Below are positions 16,830 to 25,274 of a stretch of 64,000 nt of DNA, in pieces (position 1 is the stretch's first letter; each line of letters opens with the position of its first letter). The notes under the pieces were generated by a model. The model had not been told where the DNA came from. It saw only the letters and a list, made by a program, of their open reading frames with translations, and did no database searches. Origin of the DNA: an uncultured Varibaculum sp. (lineage in GTDB: Bacteria > Actinomycetota > Actinomycetes > Actinomycetales > Actinomycetaceae); assembly GCF_902489465.1 (NCBI RefSeq), contig NZ_CABTZZ010000001.1, forward strand, positions 40,637 to 104,636. Reading direction: 5' to 3'. A program made the position numbers and the translations under genes.

Positions 16830-17417
16830 GTGAACTCCGGTTTTCATCTGCCGCGTCCCATCCCGAATCCTTTTCCGCCTAACGGAAGAAATCCTCTTGG
16901 CTCAGACTGGATGGTCGATGCCGATGGCTACCCGGGTCGCCATGCTGCCAGGATAGTGGTCATTGATTCGTTAGAGCGCCTCCTTTTAATCAGTGGCCAT
17001 GATTTTTCTGACCCTACCCATCGCTGGTGGTTCACCCCCGGAGGTGGGATTGAGGACGGAGAGACCCGCGCACAGGCTGCCCTGCGAGAACTCAAAGAGG
17101 AAACCGGGTTAGAGCTGAGGCCTGAGCAACTACAAGGACCGGTGCTTTACCGCGAATCCCTATTAAAATTTCGCAAACTCTGGGCTATCCAGGCAGAACA
17201 TTTTTTCTTAGTGCGTTTAAAGGAGGAGGGTCCCCAGATTGTCACTGCTGATTGGACGTCCTCGGAAAAACAGCTTTTAGAGGCAGTTCGTTGGATTCGA
17301 CTGGACGAGCTGCCACACTTGGCACAACGAGAAACTATTTACCCAAATTGCCTGCCAGACTTGGCGAAGCAGTGGCTAAGCGGGTGGGATGGCCGCCTAG
17401 AGACCGTCTATGATTAA
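16830..17417 (+). CDS. Nudix hydrolase
   Basis: The Nudix box is complete: GGGIEDGETRAQAALRELKE followed by ETG, near residues 70-93. This defines a metal-dependent pyrophosphohydrolase acting on a nucleoside diphosphate linked to another group; the exact substrate cannot be read from the sequence. The likely start is GTG at 16830, giving 195 residues, just after the prsW stop. A frame extension back to 16779 would overlap prsW and looks spurious; ATG at 16911 is an alternative. It is probably co-transcribed with prsW and yebC. Confidence 0.85.
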   Translation: MNSGFHLPRPIPNPFPPNGRNPLGSDWMVDADGYPGRHAARIVVIDSLERLLLISGHDFSDPTHRWWFTPGGGIEDGETRAQAALRELKEETGLELRPEQLQGPVLYRESLLKFRKLWAIQAEHFFLVRLKEEGPQIVTADWTSSEKQLLEAVRWIRLDELPHLAQRETIYPNCLPDLAKQWLSGWDGRLETVYD

Positions 17418-17505
17418 GCCTATTTAGACGGTTAGGGTGCAAAAGCGCTAAAATCAGGCTTGGTATTTCGAAAACTAATTGCGCGAGCGGGATTAAGGAG
17501 AGCGA

Positions 17506-18267
17506 ATGTCGGGTCACTCAAAGTGGGCTACCACCAAACATAAGAAAGCGGCAATCGACGCTAAACGGGGCAAACTATTTGCCCGGTTGATTAAGAATAT
17601 CGAGGTAGCAGCCCGTACTGGCGGCGGGGATCCGGCGGGAAACCCCACCCTATTTGATGCGATCCAAAAGGCGAAAAAGAACTCGGTACCGGCCGATAAC
17701 ATCAAACGGGCAGTTAACCGTGGTTCTGGTGCAGAAGCAGGTGGGGCAGACTGGCAAACCATCTCTTATGAAGGTTATGGCCCTGGCGGGGTAGCAATGT
17801 TGGTAGAGTGTCTGACCGACAATAAGAACCGCGCTGCCGCCGATGTGCGTACTGCCTTTAGTAAAAACGGCGGTAACTTGGCAGATCCTGGCTCAGTTTC
17901 CTACCTATTTAACCGGATTGGCGCTATCGAAGTCGCCAAAGCCGAGGGCGTTGATGAGGACACCATTTTGATGGCGGTTCTAGATGCAGGCGCCGAAGAG
18001 GTCGAGGAAGGCACGGAAACCTTTACGATCGTTTGTGATCCCACAAATCTGGTTGAGGTGCGTAAGGGTCTGCAAGAAGCGGGTATTGACTACGACTCGG
18101 CAGAAACCCAGTGGAAAGCTATCACGCAAGCAGAGCTGGATCTGGCGAAATATCGCCAAGTAATGCGGCTGATCGATGCCCTGGAAGATAGTGATGACGT
18201 ACAGGACGTATTCACTAATCTCTCGGTAAGCCCTGAGGTACAAGCCCAATACGAGGAAGAAGAGTAG
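17506..18267 (+). CDS. yebC: YebC/PmpR family protein
   Basis: The N-terminus SGHSKWATTKHKKAAIDAKR is the family hallmark and the three-domain YebC fold spans the whole 253 residues. The family has been described as DNA-binding regulators (PmpR) and, more recently, as ribosome-associated factors that relieve stalling on proline-rich stretches (TACO1/YebC2). The ATG at 17506 follows TTAAGGAGAGCG, an excellent ribosome binding site. The gene order yebC-ruvC-ruvA-ruvB is widely conserved in bacteria. Confidence 0.95.
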   Translation: MSGHSKWATTKHKKAAIDAKRGKLFARLIKNIEVAARTGGGDPAGNPTLFDAIQKAKKNSVPADNIKRAVNRGSGAEAGGADWQTISYEGYGPGGVAMLVECLTDNKNRAAADVRTAFSKNGGNLADPGSVSYLFNRIGAIEVAKAEGVDEDTILMAVLDAGAEEVEEGTETFTIVCDPTNLVEVRKGLQEAGIDYDSAETQWKAITQAELDLAKYRQVMRLIDALEDSDDVQDVFTNLSVSPEVQAQYEEEE

Positions 18268-18276
18268 GCAGCATCT

Positions 18277-18915
18277 TTGCGGATTATCGGGATTGACCCC
18301 GGTCTTACTCGCTGCGGGATCGGGATCATTGATATGGATTCGCAGCGGCGCGCCCAGCTGGTGCATGTCGAGGTCGCCCGGTCTCCGCAAAATATGGCTT
18401 CCCATTTCCGTCTAGATAGGATTCGCCGCCGGATTGCGGCAGCTATCGAAGAGCATCATCCGGAAGTCATGTCGATTGAGCGGGTATTTGCGCAAGACAA
18501 TGTGCAATCAGTTACCTCCACCATGTGGGTGATGGGGATAGCTATGAGCGAAGCTGCCGCCCACAAACTACCGCTAGCTATCCACACGCCCTCGGAGGTC
18601 AAAGCCGCAGTTACCGGCTCGGGGGTAGCTGATAAAGCTCAAGTACAGCATATGGTGCAACGGATTTTGCGAATGGAAAAAGTGGTACGGCCGGCCGACG
18701 CTGCCGATGCTTTAGCGATCGCGATTTGTCATGGTTGGCGTCAAGACGGTTTGCAGGGAGCGAGCCGGGATGGTACCGTTAACGTTTCCTTATCGGGCAA
18801 GATTTCTGCTCGCGGAGCTCTTACCCCCGCCCAAAAGTTTTGGGCACAGGCGCAGGCAGCAAGCCGACGTACCGGGGCGGTTGATCCGCGGCTTAGGCGA
18901 AATAAGAGCAAGTAG
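18277..18915 (+). CDS. ruvC: Holliday junction endodeoxyribonuclease RuvC
   Basis: RuvC nicks Holliday junctions symmetrically to finish homologous recombination. The four catalytic acids are visible: D7 (GIDPGLT), E68 (SIERV), D141 and D144 (DAADALAIA). The length of 212 includes a C-terminal tail of some 40 residues beyond E. coli RuvC (173), as often seen in actinobacteria. The TTG start at 18277 is nine bases past the yebC stop; GAGGAAGAAGAG upstream may serve as the ribosome binding site. ruvA and ruvB follow. Confidence 0.95.
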   Translation: MRIIGIDPGLTRCGIGIIDMDSQRRAQLVHVEVARSPQNMASHFRLDRIRRRIAAAIEEHHPEVMSIERVFAQDNVQSVTSTMWVMGIAMSEAAAHKLPLAIHTPSEVKAAVTGSGVADKAQVQHMVQRILRMEKVVRPADAADALAIAICHGWRQDGLQGASRDGTVNVSLSGKISARGALTPAQKFWAQAQAASRRTGAVDPRLRRNKSK

Positions 18916-18954
18916 GATAGCGTTTATTACGTAGCCAGCTAGCGGAGATTCTAT

Positions 18955-19554
18955 ATGATTACGCATTTATCAGGAACCATTGAGGAAGTAAGGCTAGATA
19001 AAGCCACTATTGACGTGTCCGGTGTGGGCTATAGTTTCTTTGCCACCCCCGCCACTTTGTCTACCTTGGCTGCAGGCCAAGAGACCAAAATCTTAACCCA
19101 CTTGGTGGTAAGGGAAGATGCCTGGCTACTTTTTGGCTTCGCGGGAAGCGACGAACGCGATATTTTCTCTACTCTAATCACGGTTTCTGGGATCGGCCCG
19201 AAACTGGCATTAGCGGCTCTCGCGGTATTTCGTCCCGATGAATTGCGGGCAGCAGTTTCTCGCGGTGACCTGGCGGCGCTCACCCAGATTCCGGGGGTAG
19301 GTAAGAAATCTGCGCAAAGAATCCTGGTAGAAATTGGGGATAAATTGGGTGAACCGGCCGCCGAAGAGGCTGGCTCTACCGGCGGTATTGGCAGCGCCGA
19401 ACGCGAAGAAGTTTGCCATGCCCTCGAACAGCTAGGCTGGCGAACCCCACTGGCACAAAAGGCGGTTAAAGAGGCGGCCGAAGCTAATCCGCAAGCGCAA
19501 GTCCCAGAGCTTTTACGTGCAGCCTTACAATTGCTGGGTAAGCATCACGCATAG
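18955..19554 (+). CDS. ruvA: Holliday junction DNA helicase subunit RuvA
   Basis: RuvA binds four-way junctions as a tetramer and loads RuvB. The N-terminal OB-fold (MITHLSGTIEEV), tandem helix-hairpin-helix motifs (TVSGIGPKLALA and QIPGVGKKSAQRI, near residues 76-125) and the C-terminal RuvB-contacting domain are all present in 199 residues. The ATG at 18955 lies 39 bases after ruvC. The two HhH motifs are intact, so DNA binding should be normal. Confidence 0.96.
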   Translation: MITHLSGTIEEVRLDKATIDVSGVGYSFFATPATLSTLAAGQETKILTHLVVREDAWLLFGFAGSDERDIFSTLITVSGIGPKLALAALAVFRPDELRAAVSRGDLAALTQIPGVGKKSAQRILVEIGDKLGEPAAEEAGSTGGIGSAEREEVCHALEQLGWRTPLAQKAVKEAAEANPQAQVPELLRAALQLLGKHHA

Positions 19555-19563
19555 GGGAGCAAG

Positions 19564-20688
19564 GTGGAAGAAACAAACGAGTGGGCGATCAGTTCTCCGG
19601 TAGGTCCGGGAGCAGATGAGGTCGAGCGAGCCGCCGAGGCAGCGCTGCGCCCCAAAGATCTGGACTCTTTCGTAGGGCAAGAAAAAATCCGCCGCCAATT
19701 GGATTTGGTGCTCAAAGCGGCAATCGGGCGGGGAGCTACCCCTGACCATGTACTTTTAGCCGGGCCGCCTGGTTTAGGAAAAACTACCCTGGCGATGATT
19801 ATTGCCCACGAAACCGGAACTTCCCTGCGGCTCACCTCCGGGCCGGCGATTCAACACGCGGGCGATTTAGCTGCGATTCTTTCCGCTCTGCAAGAGGGAG
19901 ACGTGCTGTTTATCGACGAGATCCACCGCTTGGCGCGCACTGCCGAAGAAATGCTCTACCTGGCGATGGAAGATTTTCGCGTCGATGTGGTGGTGGGTAA
20001 AGGCCCGGGTGCGACCTCGATTCCCTTGACCCTGCCCCCATTTACGGTAGTGGGCGCTACTACTCGTTCTGGATTGCTACCTGCACCTTTGCGGGATCGG
20101 TTTGGTTTTACTGCCCATTTGGACTATTACAGCACCGCCGAATTAGAACAAGTTTTGACCCGATCGGCGCGGCTGATGGAGGCGGAACTTGATCCGCAGG
20201 CAGCCTCAGAAATGGCGGCGCGTTCGCGAGGAACCCCCCGAATTGCTAACCGTTTGCTCCGCCGAGTAATCGACTATGCCCAGGTACATGGAGACGGCAC
20301 CCTCTCTTTGGAAGCCGCTAAAGCCGCCCTCGACCTGTTTGAGGTAGACCCGGCCGGTTTAGATCGTTTGGATCGTTCGGTCTTAGAGGCGCTATGCAAA
20401 CGCTTTGCCGGCGGACCGGTGGGCCTGACCACTTTGGCGGTTTCCGTGGGGGAGGAACCCGAAACCGTAGAAACTGTTTCGGAGCCTTACCTGGTTCGGG
20501 AAGGCTTCATTGCGCGGACTCCTCGCGGGAGAGTAGCTACCGATAATGCATTCACTCACCTGGGGATCACTGCTCCAAACCGCGGGGCGGAAGCCTCACT
20601 TTTTGACTTGCCGGGAAGTGAATCAGGGGGCAACTGGTCACAAAACCGCCCAAAACCGGCAACGAAAGATGAAACTGACGTCCTTTAA
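19564..20688 (+). CDS. ruvB: Holliday junction branch migration ATPase RuvB
   Basis: This AAA+ motor drives branch migration with RuvA. Walker A GPPGLGKT is at residues 67-74, Walker B (DVLFIDEIHRL) near 115-125, and the sensor region ATTRSGLLPAPLRDRF and a C-terminal winged helix follow. A tail of about 35 residues beyond the winged helix is not conserved. The start is GTG at 19564, after GGAGCAAG, nine bases past ruvA. ruvC, ruvA and ruvB form one operon here, probably with yebC. Confidence 0.97.
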   Translation: MEETNEWAISSPVGPGADEVERAAEAALRPKDLDSFVGQEKIRRQLDLVLKAAIGRGATPDHVLLAGPPGLGKTTLAMIIAHETGTSLRLTSGPAIQHAGDLAAILSALQEGDVLFIDEIHRLARTAEEMLYLAMEDFRVDVVVGKGPGATSIPLTLPPFTVVGATTRSGLLPAPLRDRFGFTAHLDYYSTAELEQVLTRSARLMEAELDPQAASEMAARSRGTPRIANRLLRRVIDYAQVHGDGTLSLEAAKAALDLFEVDPAGLDRLDRSVLEALCKRFAGGPVGLTTLAVSVGEEPETVETVSEPYLVREGFIARTPRGRVATDNAFTHLGITAPNRGAEASLFDLPGSESGGNWSQNRPKPATKDETDVL

Positions 20689-20735
20689 CGCTTAGAATCA
20701 TTAAGGTTAAAGATTTTTAGACTGGAAGGTTAACA

Positions 20736-21167
20736 ATGGGAAGTGGAGTACTTCTAGCCGTTATCGGCGCATTCTTATTGATGATGATTTTTTCTTCACG
20801 CAATGCCAAGAAGAAACAAGCAGAGCAGCGCGACAAACTAGCTAACGATATGGTGCCCGGCGCCTGGGTGATGACCACCTCAGGTTTTTATGGACGCTAT
20901 GTAGAGACCGATGGGGACGTAATCGTGCTCGAGACCTCGGATGGAACCGAAACTCTGTGGACATCCCGGGCGATTGTCAGCGTAGGAAACCCCCCGTTCG
21001 CTCCCGATGCCGCGGATACCAACTCCGAGGACGCCGGCGCAGATAAAGCAGATAACAACGAAAATGCTAAGGATCCGGCGGCAGATTCCCCGACAGAAGA
21101 AACCCTAGTTGACGAGGGAAAAGACGAGGCTGCGTCCTCTGATAGCGAATCAAGCGAAAATAACTAA
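20736..21167 (+). CDS. yajC: preprotein translocase subunit YajC
   Basis: YajC is a small accessory protein of the SecDF complex. A single N-terminal membrane segment (residues 4-18) is followed by a charged cytoplasmic domain with the signature PGAWVMTTSGFYGRYVE. The acidic, low-complexity tail of about 55 residues (rich in Asp, Glu, Ala) is typical of actinobacterial versions. The ATG at 20736 follows CTGGAAGGTTAAC. It lies directly before secD and secF. Confidence 0.93.
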   Translation: MGSGVLLAVIGAFLLMMIFSSRNAKKKQAEQRDKLANDMVPGAWVMTTSGFYGRYVETDGDVIVLETSDGTETLWTSRAIVSVGNPPFAPDAADTNSEDAGADKADNNENAKDPAADSPTEETLVDEGKDEAASSDSESSENN

Positions 21168-21208
21168 ATAGCGAAGAATAATCCCCGTAGATAACGGAAA
21201 GAACAACA

Positions 21209-23092
21209 TTGGCGAAGAAAAAATATCACGCCGGACGCACACTGGCGTTTTTCCTGGTACTTGTGCTGGCTTTAACGGGAACCTTGCTGGTGGGCGTGCT
21301 CACGAAGAAGGCTAAACCGACTCCCTCCCTAGCTCTCGATTTAGAGGGGGGTACTCAGCTGATCCTCACCCCGAAAGCTAACGCTGCTTCCGGAGCGAAA
21401 CGCGCGGTTACGGCTGAGGATATTACACAAGCGATTGAGGTTATTCGGCAGCGTGTCGATGCTTCCGGAGTTTCCGAAGCGGAGATTACTTCTCAGGGCA
21501 ACTCCAATATTTTGGTGTCCTTACCCGGTAACCCTTCGAAAGAAACCTTGGATTTGGTGCGCCAGTCTGCCGAGTTGTATTTCCGGGCGGTGCTTCGTTC
21601 GGCTCCGGGGGTTCCGCAATCGGTGATCGCTCAGCAGGCACAGCAGCAACAAGCTGGCAAGAAGCAGGCACAATCGGCAAATATCGATCCGCAAGCTTTC
21701 GCGAAAGAATTGGCGGATCTAAACCATGACGGCAAGATCAGCGATCAGCCTACCAGCCAGCCGAAAGACAATTCGGACGATGCCTGGATTACCGAAAAAG
21801 TCTTGGAAGAATTCTATGCCAAAGATTGTCAGCAAAAGAGCTCTTTGGAAGGCGGCTCTTCGGGAGATATTAAAAAACCGCTGGTAGCCTGCTCTAGCGA
21901 AGGACAGGAAAAATATATTCTTTCGCCGGCAGAGGTTTCAGGTGCTCGAATTTCCTCTGCAGAATCTGGTATGGGAACCGGAGCCTCGGGACAGTCCACC
22001 GGACAGTGGATAGTGAACCTAGCTTTCGATAAACAGGGTGCTTCTCAGTTTGCGGATATAACCACCCGGATGATGAAGTACCGTCAGCAACCGGTTCCAG
22101 GAGAAAACGGTTTACCGGCGGGGCAAACCAATGACAAGAACCGCTTCGCGATCGTGCTGGATGGACTGGTGGTTTCAGCTCCCGGAGTAAACAACGCGAT
22201 TACTAATGGTAAAGCTGAAATTTCGGGATCTTTCACCCGCTCATCTTCGACTGCCTTAGCTAACCAGTTAAAGTTCGGTTCGTTGCCTCTTAACTTCGAT
22301 GTGCAATCCGAACAACAGGTATCAGCAACGTTAGGTTCTGACCAGCTACGTTATGGGGTTATCGCCGGTATTATTGGTTTGATTTTGGTGGTGTTCTACC
22401 TGATCTGGCAATACCGTGGCCTAGCAGTTGTAGCAGTAGGCTCCCTGGTGAGCGCGGGGGTACTGCTTTATCTGACTTTGACTTTATTGTCCTGGTCGAT
22501 GGGGTACCGCCTCTCCCTAGCCGGTATTGCCGGCGTGATCGTGTCTATCGGTACCACCGCGGACTCCTTCATTATCTACTTCGAGAGGATTCGCGACGAG
22601 GTTCGTGATGGTAAAGCACTATCTAGCGCGGTCAGCGTTGGTTGGGATCGGGCGAAACGCACGATCGTTACCTCCGACTTGGTGAACGTGCTAGCCGCTT
22701 GCGTACTCTACTTCCTGGCGGTTGGCGGCGTGCAGGGCTTCGCTTTCACCTTGGGGATCACCACCTTGATCGACTTGGCGCTAATCTTTATCTTCACCCA
22801 CCCGATGATGGTGTGGCTGCTGCGCTTTAAGTTCTTCGGTGAGGGTCATAAACTATCTGGCCTCGATCCGGAACACTTGGGGGCTCAGCGGGGAACCTAT
22901 CGGTATGTAGGCGCGGGGCAAGTACGTAAAATTCGCTCCGTTTACAAAACTAAGCCGCAAGAAGATTCAAACCAGCCCGTTAAGAGCAAAGCTGAGCAAT
23001 CAGAGGTGGCAAACGAGGATTCCAACCAGGATGATGCTGCCACAGATGAGTTAGCGTCAGTATCCGCGACGGACCAGGAGGAAGAAAAGTGA
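21209..23092 (+). CDS. secD: protein translocase subunit SecD
   Basis: SecD works with SecF to pull preproteins through SecYEG using the proton gradient. The 627-residue protein has one N-terminal membrane helix, the family motif LDLEGGTQL near residue 44, a large periplasm-side domain of about 300 residues, and five C-terminal helices. A central insert rich in Gln, Ala and Lys lies at roughly residues 135-200. A tail of about 65 acidic residues follows the last helix. The likely start is TTG at 21209. The end overlaps secF by four bases. Confidence 0.96.
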   Translation: MAKKKYHAGRTLAFFLVLVLALTGTLLVGVLTKKAKPTPSLALDLEGGTQLILTPKANAASGAKRAVTAEDITQAIEVIRQRVDASGVSEAEITSQGNSNILVSLPGNPSKETLDLVRQSAELYFRAVLRSAPGVPQSVIAQQAQQQQAGKKQAQSANIDPQAFAKELADLNHDGKISDQPTSQPKDNSDDAWITEKVLEEFYAKDCQQKSSLEGGSSGDIKKPLVACSSEGQEKYILSPAEVSGARISSAESGMGTGASGQSTGQWIVNLAFDKQGASQFADITTRMMKYRQQPVPGENGLPAGQTNDKNRFAIVLDGLVVSAPGVNNAITNGKAEISGSFTRSSSTALANQLKFGSLPLNFDVQSEQQVSATLGSDQLRYGVIAGIIGLILVVFYLIWQYRGLAVVAVGSLVSAGVLLYLTLTLLSWSMGYRLSLAGIAGVIVSIGTTADSFIIYFERIRDEVRDGKALSSAVSVGWDRAKRTIVTSDLVNVLAACVLYFLAVGGVQGFAFTLGITTLIDLALIFIFTHPMMVWLLRFKFFGEGHKLSGLDPEHLGAQRGTYRYVGAGQVRKIRSVYKTKPQEDSNQPVKSKAEQSEVANEDSNQDDAATDELASVSATDQEEEK

Positions 23093-24177
23093 GTTTCGCA
23101 AGTTGGGGTAACGCCCTCTATTCTGGTCGCAAGTCTTACCGGTTCATTGACAACCGTAAATACCTGCTGATTGCGGGGGCGGCGCTAATGCTGATTTCGG
23201 TACTGGCTATATCGGTACTGGGGTTGGAGCGTTCCATTGATTTTAAAGGAGGAACCGAGTTTACGGTTTCTTCAGTGGCGGGCAGAGATCAGTCCCCCGC
23301 ACAAAAGGTAGTAAATGCGAATCCTAAGTTGAAGGGCTCTTCGGTTAACTCGGTGGGAGCCTCCTCGATTCGGGTGCAATCAGTTTCCCTAGATGTCACT
23401 GATAAACGCCAGGTGGTTTCGGATTTAGCTAAAGCCTATAACGTGCCAGAGGCTAAGGTAGCGGCGACTACGATTGGCCCGTCTTGGGGCGCGGACGTGA
23501 CCTATAAGGCGCTGCAATCTTTGGTGATTTTCTTTGTTCTGGTAGCCCTAATGTTGTGGGCATACTTTAGAACCTGGACGATGGCATTCTCGGCGCTGTT
23601 CGCGCTGTGCCATGACGTGCTAATCACCGGTCTGGTTTTGGCACTGACTCGGGTAGAGATTTCCCCGGCCACCATTATCGGGGTGCTCACCATTTTGGGC
23701 TACTCCCTCTATGACACCGTGGTGGTCTTCGATAAGGTACGTGAGCTTTCGGTTGATTTCGAACAGCAAACCCGCTCTACTTACGGCGAGATCGTTAACC
23801 TGGCAATCAACCAGACCCTGGTGCGCTCGATCAATACTTCTGTGGTGGCGCTACTACCGGTTACCTCGATTCTGCTGATTTCCTGGATAACTCTCGGGGG
23901 CGGCACCCTGCGTGATATTTCCTTAGCATTATTTGTAGGGATGATCGCCGGTACTTTGTCTTCGATTCTGATTGCACCTTCTATGCTGATGGTGCTGCGT
24001 TCGCGCACCGAAAAAATTTCCAGCCACACCCAAAAGGTACTGGAGAAACGGGCTGGGGGCAGCGACCAAGTTGAGGGCAAGGAAACTGAGCTTTCCCGGG
24101 TGGCGCAGCCTTTGAAAGCTGGCCATCATCAGGGACAACAGGCACAACCCAAACGCACTCCCAGGAGTAAACGATGA
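23089..24177 (+). CDS. secF: protein translocase subunit SecF
   Basis: Partner of SecD. The motif GLERSIDFKGGTEF near residues 45-58 and six membrane helices are visible, including TIIGVLTILGYSLYDTVVVFDKVRE, the SecD/SecF core helix with the conserved Asp. The length is 362 residues with a basic tail (QPKRTPRSKR). The GTG at 23089 overlaps the secD stop, and the end overlaps apt by four bases, so secD-secF-apt are translationally coupled. Confidence 0.96.
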   Translation: MSFASWGNALYSGRKSYRFIDNRKYLLIAGAALMLISVLAISVLGLERSIDFKGGTEFTVSSVAGRDQSPAQKVVNANPKLKGSSVNSVGASSIRVQSVSLDVTDKRQVVSDLAKAYNVPEAKVAATTIGPSWGADVTYKALQSLVIFFVLVALMLWAYFRTWTMAFSALFALCHDVLITGLVLALTRVEISPATIIGVLTILGYSLYDTVVVFDKVRELSVDFEQQTRSTYGEIVNLAINQTLVRSINTSVVALLPVTSILLISWITLGGGTLRDISLALFVGMIAGTLSSILIAPSMLMVLRSRTEKISSHTQKVLEKRAGGSDQVEGKETELSRVAQPLKAGHHQGQQAQPKRTPRSKR

Positions 24178-24713
24178 TAAACCCCAAACTCGCTCCCTTA
24201 GGAAAAATTATTCGCGAAAATCTGCGTGATGTACCGGATTTTCCACAAACCGGGGTACTCTTTCGGGATATTTCTCCGCTGCTGGCTAACGGGGAAGCCT
24301 TTTCCCAGCTGGTGAAAGGGCTAGCCGACTTTTATCGGGGTCGGGTCGATTTAGTTGCCGGTCTGGAGTCTCGCGGATTCTTAATTGCGGCTCCAGTAGC
24401 GGTGGAACTAGGTCTGGGTACCTTAATGATCCGCAAAGCCGGGAAACTTCCCGGTCCGGTAATCGGGATCGACTACGGCCTCGAATATGGCAAATCCCGG
24501 ATGGAACTACAGCCGGATTCTATTAAAGAGGGCGCGCGAGTCTTGGTACTCGATGACGTTTTGGCTACTGGTGGCACCGTAAATGCTTCGGCGGCGCTGA
24601 TCAAACGTGCGGGTGGAATCGTAGAATCGGTGTGCGTTTTGATGGAGCTGGAAGAACTCGATGGGCGTGATCACATCGGCGACCTAGAATGTGAAGCCCT
24701 GACTCTGATCTAG
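24174..24713 (+). CDS. apt: adenine phosphoribosyltransferase
   Basis: Apt makes AMP from adenine and PRPP (purine salvage). The PRPP-binding loop VLVLDDVLATGG is at about residues 123-134, and FRDISPLL and GLESRGF are typical. At 179 residues it has the usual length. The ATG at 24174 overlaps the secF stop. The order secD-secF-apt-rel is shared with other actinobacteria, but here an unknown gene separates apt from rel. Confidence 0.95.
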   Translation: MINPKLAPLGKIIRENLRDVPDFPQTGVLFRDISPLLANGEAFSQLVKGLADFYRGRVDLVAGLESRGFLIAAPVAVELGLGTLMIRKAGKLPGPVIGIDYGLEYGKSRMELQPDSIKEGARVLVLDDVLATGGTVNASAALIKRAGGIVESVCVLMELEELDGRDHIGDLECEALTLI

Positions 24714-24814
24714 TGGTATGACTATCGGAAACTGATTGTAATCCTATAAAACCCTTTAAGTCTCAGGCACGTTAGTTTACACTGCTTTTATTATCTTTGA
24801 GCAGGGGAAGACTA

Positions 24815-25216
24815 ATGAAAAGTTCCTGGTGGTTTCCACGGTTAGCAGCCAGCTTGTGTCTCATGCCTTTAATCTCGATCTTTGTTGATTATTGGCATCG
24901 CTCCTACGAGCCGGAGCTAGTGCGCTTTCACTATTTTTCCCTTAAGACTTTAGCATTCCTGATCTTACTGGCAGTACTGTCGGGGATTTGCCTGTATTTA
25001 TTGCTACCTTTTAAGCAACTACCCTCGCGCAAAGCCGAAGTAATCTGCACGATTCTTAGCGTTTTCTTCCTGATAGTCTCGGCGTTACTATCGGTCTATT
25101 TTATTCCGGTAGTTTATCCTGCGGCATTCATAACTTGTTTTTCAATAGGAACTGTTTTGCTGATTAATCTGTATACCACTAGGAAACCTGCTAAAACCAA
25201 TAATGATATTGACTGA
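24815..25216 (+). CDS. small four-helix membrane protein, unknown
   Basis: I do not recognise this 133-residue protein. Four hydrophobic segments are visible, at about residues 7-23, 40-63, 72-92 and 95-117, with short polar tails and no catalytic motif. The ATG at 24815 is preceded by GCAGGGGAAG, a fair ribosome binding site; an upstream TTG at 24797 is less likely. It lies between apt and rel, genes that are adjacent in many actinobacteria, so it seems to be a lineage-specific insertion. Confidence 0.65.
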   Translation: MKSSWWFPRLAASLCLMPLISIFVDYWHRSYEPELVRFHYFSLKTLAFLILLAVLSGICLYLLLPFKQLPSRKAEVICTILSVFFLIVSALLSVYFIPVVYPAAFITCFSIGTVLLINLYTTRKPAKTNNDID

Positions 25217-25274
25217 TTAGTAAGCGTCTTGCCAACGAGTTGGGGAAATGACTGGGGGTCACTAAACTAGGTAC

